Shown piece after piece: positions 56,537 through 64,000 of a DNA stretch of 64,000 nt. Made by a program: the position numbers and the translations under genes. Position 1 is the first letter of the stretch, and every line of letters begins with the position of its first letter. Source of the stretch: Pseudopyrenochaeta lycopersici (lineage: Eukaryota > Ascomycota > Dothideomycetes > Pleosporales > Pseudopyrenochaetaceae); assembly GCA_003313425.1 (NCBI GenBank), contig NHZP01000019.1:930001-994000 (forward strand). Direction: 5' to 3'. The notes beneath the pieces were generated by a model. It did no database searches and was not told where the DNA came from. It saw only the letters and a program-made list of their open reading frames with translations.

Positions 56537-58675
56537 AAGGGTTAGTGTCGACCCAACTTACCTGCTGTCGTATCGAGAATCCCGGGGCTCAATTCCTTCA
56601 TTAGTTGCACACAATACCCCCACCTGTAGTACTGATATAATACATGCTTGGGCATTACTCTTTGATGAACTTTAGCCATTGCTTGCTCCTTTGAACATCG
56701 CTACCCTCTCTGTACTTTTTGATGTGGTTCGAGAACTTGCCTCTGACTATTTATTGGCACATGACCCACAATCTAGCTATGTGGTTTACATGTTGCTCAG
56801 TACCATTGCATTTCCCCATAGAATAAGAACATGACGAGTACACTCAAGTTTCGATCAATTATCACCTCACGTTTGTTCTCACCGATCCCCAGTACCCTCA
56901 TTCCAAGCTCATGTACTACGCCCGATTCAATGCCCTCTGCAGTTTGTTGTTAATCGTCATCATTGGCGCAAGTTTAGTGTAATTTGAGCGCTTTTCCCAC
57001 TGATACAGTATTGATGCTTTTGCTTCACCTACTGGAGCTGCTGCGAAGAGAGGCAGAATGGGGAACCAGTATGAGAGTAAGCAAGCGTGTAAGAGCCCAA
57101 AGGCTAAAATTCCAAATGGTAGTGCTCAAGTTGGTAAAAAACCGAACTGTGCTAGTGGCAATGAACAAGTCGATATTACTGACTTTAATTAGTGGGAATG
57201 CACGCCCTAAACTTTCAATCTTCAATTTACCACGTCTGTCCAACACCCTGCCAACCACATTAACAATAACCCTTATAAATTATATAGAATCTATATACCT
57301 GATAGCTTGATTTGAACAAGAATTTGCGTCAAAAATTTACCATTGGCTGCTGAGTGAAGCTGGAGCCTCGACGCCCTCAGTTTTCATGTTATCATAGTTG
57401 TATGCAGTATTCCGCTTATTTACAAGAATCTTCTCTGATTTCTCGCTCTGAGTTCTCATGATATGGATTGTGAAGAAAAGTTTGATACCTCTTCCAACAG
57501 GTGAAGCTATGGTACATGCTCTGGCAGGCTGAAAGGCTATACATCACTTGTCTATCGCAGCCAACCCTCATTTTGAATTCCTCGGCATCAGTCCGCAAAA
57601 TTGAAAGCTTGAGTAAGTAGAGCTCGGCAGGTTTTGTAAGAATAAATAGTAATGATGGGTTGGAGCCGTGGTGTGATTAGAAAATTGTCTACTCGAATGT
57701 CGAATGGCCCGAACTGTGCTAGGAGTTGCGTATTGAAGAAGCTTAGAGAGGCGCACCTTACTGTCAATTGCATCCTCACAGAAGATTACTGTAGATAACT
57801 ACTATGAACATTTCGTGGCATCAGAAGTGCTCTCAACTTCACTCTCAAAGAACTCTATAATTCAGACTGATTCTGTGCCTGGTGCAGAAACTGTGATGCA
57901 TGAATGTGGCCGATTCCCTGTAAATATTTTGAATATATGTGATAAATTTTGCTGGAGTAAAGTTGGTGGGTTCAGTTGGTGCTTGTGCGTCTCCTGATGG
58001 TCGCAGATATGTCAATGCTATAGAGTCACTCGTAGGAATAGCGCTCTCTTGCCTTTAGTGGAAAGGTCGAACCATTAGAAACGCTGATTCGTGTTCCATT
58101 ATTCTTGCTGTGTGCTATTTCTGATGACCCTGTTTTAGAAACATTGATGTCATAGCACACGCTGAGAGGATACAGCTGATATTTTGGATCGACTTCGATA
58201 TCTACTAGTAATAGCATATTCTTTTAACAAGAAAATAGGACCATTAGTACGAAGGCATAATATAGCGGTTTTCTTCTTGGCTGGTAAACAAACACAAAAG
58301 CGCTGTGAGACGATATGTATAAATGGGATGCCAGACGTGAATTTCAGTGCACTCGTACACTACGATTTCCATAGCTTTCAGAAAGTTTTTCATTGCTTTT
58401 CATCAAGATGAAAGTATAGACTTCATGGCGATTGCACCCTACATTTTATTTAATTGATAGAGCTTGTCACTAACGCATTTGACGTTTAAGTCCAGAGAAA
58501 AATACAGAAGATAAGGGTAAGTTCTTTTCAGCACAATTCAACTTCGGTTACCAATGGCCAATTTATAGTTTTAGACTCGGAGTGACAAAGTACCTCGAAG
58601 AAAAGACAGATGGCCACGATCGTAGGCTTATGTAAGGGTAGGTCCAACGTATATTAAGACATTTGCCAACCCCTG
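56537..58675. other. 2.1-kb AT-rich region, no gene recognised
   Basis: Between the convergent siderophore transporter and methyltransferase genes. Short open frames only; the longest, 57.0-57.3 kb plus, is rich in Leu and Arg without motif. No repeat boundaries were seen. Confidence 0.45.
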
Positions 58676-59596
58676 TCATCGACTCTTTTTCAATACCCAC
58701 CACACCTGTATCCTGCCCTCAATAACTTGTGCTACTTTCAATTCAGACTGACTAATCATCCTGAGCATCTTCGTTTCATCGAATATCTTTGCGTCCCAGC
58801 TCAACTCATGACTTCTAAGAAGAGTATTCCCATTTGAATCGCGGACATTGAGAAGGAAAGCCTCAGTCTTGATGTCTCCATTTCGGGTCTCAACCGACGG
58901 GTACTTGATGTACACACGGCCAACGTGGTCTTTCGATTCAAAATGCTGTGGCTTCGACAGAAGTTCAAGCATAGCTGCATCTGGCTCTGTGAGAGTCGAG
59001 TCCAAGGACGTTGAATTTTTGTCATCTGGATCAGGCATGTAGTCACGGAGGATCGAGATGATAGCTGTCCCATCAGTTGCCAACACTTCACTGACTTCCT
59101 CCAGGAACGTCTTTATGTCTTTATCATCAATCACATGTGAAATACCACCGGCTGCGAATATCACTAAGTCTGCCCCCCCACCGAGACGATCCCAAGTGTC
59201 GTGGGCAAAATTCGTAGCACCACACTGCGACCAATGAGCTTCGACTTTGATTTCTTGCCAAGGATTTTTCATCTCTTGCATTGCCATCCTTTTTTCAACA
59301 GCTTCCTTCCAGAATCTCTTTGCGCGATCCAGCATTGCTTTGCTCGGCTCGGTTCCCCAAATTACAAACTTGCAATTCGGCGTCTTCTGCATCGCAGCTT
59401 GCAGGTCGATGAGGACCCGTCCTGATCCGGTTCCAACATCAATGATTGAAACTGTTGAATCCAAAGGCTTAGAGTCGATAATTTCGAGCAGTATACTTTC
59501 GAATATGGGTATATCTTCGCCTGGACCATCACCAAAGAGAAGTCTAACCCAGAGATCATAGCATTCAGCCCAATCAGGATTGTTGTATGCTGCCAT
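58676..59596 (-). CDS. SAM-dependent class I methyltransferase
   Basis: A 306-residue single-exon protein. Motif I is VSIIDVGTGSGRVLIDL (about 49-65), followed by an acidic-strand region ending in GTEPSKAMLDRAKRFWKEA, a post-I segment with Glu that would hold the ribose of SAM. Motif IV-like ADLVIFAAGGISHVID and motif VI-like VLATDGTAIISILRDY complete the Rossmann-fold set. The C-terminal half adds beta strands ending in GRIQVWWVLKKSR. The substrate is not evident; small-molecule methylation is the usual role of such single-domain fungal enzymes. It is convergent with the siderophore transporter across 2.1 kb. No membrane segment or signal peptide is seen. Confidence 0.8.
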   Translation of the reverse strand: MAAYNNPDWAECYDLWVRLLFGDGPGEDIPIFESILLEIIDSKPLDSTVSIIDVGTGSGRVLIDLQAAMQKTPNCKFVIWGTEPSKAMLDRAKRFWKEAVEKRMAMQEMKNPWQEIKVEAHWSQCGATNFAHDTWDRLGGGADLVIFAAGGISHVIDDKDIKTFLEEVSEVLATDGTAIISILRDYMPDPDDKNSTSLDSTLTEPDAAMLELLSKPQHFESKDHVGRVYIKYPSVETRNGDIKTEAFLLNVRDSNGNTLLRSHELSWDAKIFDETKMLRMISQSELKVAQVIEGRIQVWWVLKKSR

Positions 59597-61291
59597 TTGA
59601 TAGGTTTCGTGTACTGGGGATTGGCAGAAGTTGAAACACCCATAAAAGATGCCCGTGAGTAAGGGAATGATGTTATGTTTGAAGGTTCAGCAGCAACGTG
59701 GAGTCTCAATATAGCTGTAGGGCCGACGACTCATGCTGAGCACGGAACGACAAAAAGCAAATGACCCCAAATAATACGAGGTGTTGTGCAGCGGAGCCCA
59801 GGGCGTCCTAACGAATCAAACCTGTGCACGTGACATTCTTCCTTATGATTTGAGGGAGGTGCAAGCGATCATGGAAACTATGCGGGGTAAGCGGTTCTCC
59901 ACACACGCAACAAATCTATTAGAAGGGCTCAGCCCTACAGCGACAAAAATGAAGTGCCACATATGAATGTATACGTCAACATATTATTTGAAGTCCAAGG
60001 TCACGCCTGGCCATAACCATCCCTTACCTGTGTGAGGTGTGAATGCATCTCTCACGTGCCCCGTAGCAGCTTGGCAAACTGCAGAACGCGCCCGAGCCAT
60101 CTCACCTTTCATCACTAACCACGCTGCCCCCCGCCTCGGTACCGCGCAACGCAAATAACAGCGGCCGTTAAGGCCGAAGTAACGTCTTTGCGATCCAATT
60201 TTCCATACGAAATGCCGATGCGCAGGAGGGCGTGCAGAAGAACTACTGCCGGCTTTGTTTGCTCCTTGGTGACACCAGCTCCCTCAATGTCAACCACTCG
60301 GTCTAGACCTCTCAAAAGATATTATGGCGCATGCGAAACGCAAAAATGAAACGTAGTGCCTCGCCAGGGATACTGTTGCCAGGCTGTACGCAACGGGCTC
60401 TCGAGCAGACGCCAACCGCTCGCTGCGCCTTCATTGGGTTTGAAGGCGTTGGGGCTTATCCTTTAATGTCACACGCACACCAACACGTAGGATTATCGAA
60501 CCATACGCCGATCCTTTCTAGGAACTGATTGTGCCGCTGAAGCCAAGTATGCGCAGCTCGAACGCTATGACGTTGGCGATTGTTCGCTGTCTTTCGATCG
60601 ATCTGAACAGCTTCGAAGTTGAGCCGCACCCAACGCTGGTAGATACGCTCCGATTTGGCTGCTTGACCCTGGATCCATCTCGATTTCCTATCTTCTTGTC
60701 ATTCTTTGCTGCTTCTCTGTTCGATACTCATTGCTTACTTCGATGACGATACTCACGCATGGCATGGTACAGTTCAGCTGAAGCTGATGACATCACTGCA
60801 CATTCTCAATCCCACACAATTCTAGACCATCCACATACGCTTCGCCTGTATGTAGCATGACGACCAAGCTCCCGTGACGGCAACTCGTATAGTTACCCCC
60901 TGTGGAATATTTCTGTCTGGCATGGGATTGGCGGTAACCAGCTCAAGCGTTTGGGTAGTGAGGCGATACAGCGAAGTCAACCCTGACGGCGCCCGGCGGC
61001 GATTGGAGCGTCAGCCTACACCAACCCTCTGGCAACCTTTTAAGTGCCTTCCACACCCACCATCGCTGTCCCGCATCAGTCATTTAGCACCTCAAATTTT
61101 CCTAGCGGTTTGCATTAGCGGTTCCCATTCGTGGGGATTTTTGTTAATTCTGCAATTTGTCCTCAGTTGGCTACACTGGCTCACAATACGGTCCACCACT
61201 TCCAGCTCGTTGGCTGTGTCCTTTCCGTTTATATGTGCATCTGCGACAGGTCTCTTCTTGCTCGTGAAGAAGGCCGACTGGTTAGACCTCT
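59597..61291. other. 1.7-kb intergenic region
   Basis: Divergent between the methyltransferase and the next membrane protein. An open frame at 60874-61344 has a hydrophobic run but looks like chance, since it ends inside the first exon of the next gene in another frame. No RNA gene or repeat was seen. Confidence 0.4.
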
Positions 61292-62379
61292 ATGGCACAG
61301 GGTGCGATTGTCAAACCACTCACCACATTGTTGAACGTATCTGATCCTGGTACAACGTAGCCCCCATCGAAAGTCCCTTAGGTGGACAGCCCGAATCCTC
61401 AACTGCTGCTACCATTCTCCGCAACGATGACCCTCTCACACTGGCACTCCGTGATGGGGTCGCTCTTGACATGGACGATATCGCTCGCCTTAATCGAGCT
61501 GTGTCGCCAGGCAACGATGCTCTTTCTTCGATAGGAACATCAAGCACTGCAGTGTTCAGCACTCAGGACGAATCGACCGTGACGAAGCCTACCTCTACCG
61601 GCACAACATATCCCTATCATACATATAAGGGCAAAGGTAAAGCGAAGGCACCGTATGCTTCGTCGCTATCGGTTGCATACGGTTCAGGGTCTGAGGCTGA
61701 AGCTCAACACCAGACCACTCGCAGAAACGCTTTATTAGCTATGGGGGACTGGGCGGCAAGTGAATTGAATCCTGCTGGGACACTCAAAGGCTCAGCGAGA
61801 GCTAAGCCACGCCTCCAACATGGCCGCCGCACGACGGAGAAGAAGCCCGGTGTCACACTTATACAGCAAAACAACCAAATCAAACTCTTGCCTCGTGCAG
61901 AACACGATGCAGTTATCACTGTCGCGCGGTCAGACGATGGTCCAGGTAAGGTCTCTTCTATTCAGTATGAATTGACTACCCACTCACACCGCGCTCTAGA
62001 GCAAAAGTATCTTCGACGGCGCGCTACTCAACATGACGAAGATCAGATTCGTCGCGCTGAAGAAGGGCAGATCCACGCTGCGCCCATTTCACGTTCTTCA
62101 CGCATGTCGCTTTCGCCTACTCGAATATATTTACTCGTCGGTCTTGGAATTCTGATGATTTTGACCATATCACTGTCCGCTTTTGGCGCACACCGTACTG
62201 GCAAAACCCGCATGGCCTGTACTAGACGCATAGTGTTCGGTGCTACAGTACTCATGGCGTTCTTTACAGTCCTCATCATGATCGTCGCGAGACGAGCTCC
62301 CCAAGAGGCCTTGCTCGCCGGATTGATGGAGATAATCATCGGCTTTGCGCTTCTTGCGGAGCTCAACGACTTCATGTAA
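61292..62379 (+). CDS. Membrane-anchored hypothetical protein, DUF6594-like tail
   Basis: The main exon (61390-62379) is open upstream of its first ATG at 61471 and reads as protein-like sequence (PESSTAATILRNDDPLTLALRDG). A 15-codon first exon at 61292-61336, spliced over a 53-bp intron, keeps the frame and gives 344 residues; a start at 61471 would give 302. The first 220 residues are polar and Ser/Arg-rich. Three hydrophobic helices follow (about 253-273, 287-306, 315-335). The last two, with ARRAPQEALLAGLMEIIIGFALLAEL, recall the tail of DUF6594 proteins such as the one at 10058-11474. The family is not certain and the function is unknown. Confidence 0.55.
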
Positions 62380-64000
62380 TATTCTTCTGCTCTCTTTGTC
62401 AGCGTTCGCCATGGCGTTTCGTCTTCCTCATATAAATTTTGCTTTGCATAGTTTGCTTTCGTCATCTATAGATTGATTATAACGTATAATACTATCATTG
62501 TCACCACGACGTCACTGCGACTTTAATCTAGTGCACACAACGGCCCGGCGCTTCTGCGGTCGCACCTTACTATAGTAGAGAACTCTCGATTCCTCTCCAA
62601 TAATTGGGCCTGTGCCTAAGTTTGCCACTGCGCCAACCTTGAGCACAAGTCAGAGATCGAGGCTGCGTGGTTGCCTGCGATGGCCTCAGTCAGCATCCGA
62701 GGCAGTGCTCATTCGCCAAGAGATCTCAACATCCTTGTGCACAGTCTTTGCACAGCGCGGCCACAAGTTATGCACTGCACGAGCAGTTTCGAGGGCAAAC
62801 AATTGGAGCCTGGTCACATCTGCTCGATCACGTACAATAGGCGATGCACAGCCAGCGAAAATCTTTCGCGTCTCGGATGCTGTGCAACACTGCTCTGATT
62901 GGTTATCTGTGAAGGAACATTTCTAGAAAGCCTGCAAGAACCAGCCACTAGCATGATTGCCCCATGGAGGGAGCAGCGGCTGGCCCACTTGACCGGAGAC
63001 TGGGTATCCGCCTTTGGCAAGCTATCTGGTGTTGTCAATCCCGACAACTCGATTCGTGCTAACGGAATTGACGCTGATACCACATCGCTACAAGACCGTT
63101 AAACATCCAAAAGCTTGATTCGTCAAGTCTCATTGCGCCAACCTCAACCTGAGGTGCCTCAGCAATGGGGACACCGGGTGCGTCGGTGCCCAAGTGTCAA
63201 CACCGACGAAATGGCAAAACTGGAACGCGAGATAAGTGTGCAATCATGTTTACGATATGCATCTGCCGACAGTGACTACGATGTAGGCTGAAAGCTCCGT
63301 ATACCCCAAGAAACGCGTTATTTCGGCGACCGAGGCTCTGACAGACGCCACAGGCCATGAATTTACCGACTGCTCACAGCAGCTTCCAAGCAGTAAAAAA
63401 TCCACGCGCAAAGTCGCACAGCATCGATAACGCGCACAGCCGCTGGCTGTGATTAGCCGAGCAATTAGGAATCCTAGTGACCGAGTGTAGCAATGAAACA
63501 TCTCAATAGTCGTGTTGCTTATGTGGTCAACGCTCTTCCATGCAAAGCCGAGCAGACACTCAGCCCTTGACCCGAGAATGCTGGTTATGATTGAATAAGC
63601 ATGACGCTGTGAAGCGCCTAAAGTCGACAAAGTTAACATCAGGATTGGGACGCGTTAGGCATTAGGCGATGGGATCTATCACCCACAGTCGGCTTTTTAG
63701 TCAAGGAATAGCTCCTGTTGCACTGTCGTGCCCAGATCAAAAGACTTCGCTTGGCACAGGGTGTGCAGCCGCGCCAGGAGCACATAGCGTTCATACAGGG
63801 CAACGGATCTGTGTACATTGCCTGCTCCTCAACAAAATTTAGCAAGACTTGTCAAATGCGGAGATTATCCTTGTCGTTAGCGGCGAAGTTAGAGGGAATC
63901 GTGGAAAGAATGTTTTGACTAGCTGTGTCAATCATGTCAATGTGACGCCAGACTCGCCCTGGTTGCTGGGTGAGTTTATCTGAAGGACCGCGGGGCGACG
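62380..64000. other. Window end, no gene recognised
   Basis: About 1.6 kb with short frames on both strands (up to 129 codons at 63639-63250 minus), none with signal peptide, helices or recognisable motif. No partial gene entering from the right edge could be supported. Confidence 0.4.

Noticed and set aside
62640..63290. Fragments resembling the tyrosinase gene (TGCGCCAACCTT words and an NHVYDMHLPTV-like translation)
   Set aside because: The matches are short, lie in different frames, and no copper-site motif is present between them; chance cannot be excluded.

Overview
The window is nuclear DNA of a filamentous ascomycete. Genes carry many short introns (about 46-90 bp) with GT..AG ends and CTRAY-like branch points, and the gene content is typical of Pezizomycotina: fungal MFS and ABC transporters, a siderophore NRPS, a tyrosinase, an F-box protein, DUF6594-type membrane proteins and a caspase-like protease. 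A dothideomycete is plausible because of the NPS6-type synthetase next to an ABC transporter, but this is an inference. Exon structures were worked out by hand from splice signals and reading-frame continuity.

Layout. 0.2-2.7 kb: a four-helix DUF7704-like membrane protein and a 14-helix type MFS transporter. 4.9-11.5 kb: a papain-type (C1) cysteine protease, a caspase-like protein with a C-terminal hydrophobic segment, and a DUF6594 membrane protein. 11.5-15.3 kb is gene-poor. 15.3-18.0 kb: a secreted tyrosinase and an F-box-like protein. 18.5-19.0 kb: a two-exon, cysteine-rich small secreted protein. 19.7-39.4 kb: a hydroxamate siderophore gene cluster, comprising an A-T-C-T-T-C NRPS (SidD/NPS6 type), a GNAT protein, a full-size ABC transporter, a divergent SidA-like N-hydroxylase, a SidF-like acyltransferase ending in AKL, and a SidI-like acyl-CoA ligase. 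40-49 kb: a FAD oxidoreductase-Rieske fusion, a conserved hypothetical, a DHA1-type MFS transporter and a nuclear-looking conserved protein. 49.3-49.7 kb: a tRNA-Glu(UUC) gene with two interruptions and an adjacent tandem repeat seeded by its 3' end. 49.7-54.6 kb is gene-poor. 54.6-56.5 kb: a siderophore-iron (SIT family) transporter. 58.7-59.6 kb: a SAM methyltransferase. 61.3-62.4 kb: a membrane-anchored hypothetical.

How it works together. The acyl-CoA ligase and the acyltransferase would supply N5-acyl-N5-hydroxyornithine together with an ornithine hydroxylase. The NRPS would assemble it, the ABC protein may export product or fragments, and the SIT transporter would re-import the ferric form. 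Fourteen copies of the GATA-factor site ATCWGATAA, the consensus known for SreA-type iron repressors, lie in intergenic DNA at exactly these genes and nowhere else intergenic, so the transporter at 54.6 kb appears to share iron control with the cluster 15 kb away.

The most unusual item is the tRNA-Glu gene. A full cloverleaf is recovered only if a 53-nt segment in the D arm is removed, and that segment begins GTAAGT, holds CTAAT and ends CAG, like a spliceosomal intron. A second, 16-nt intron sits at the normal 37/38 position.
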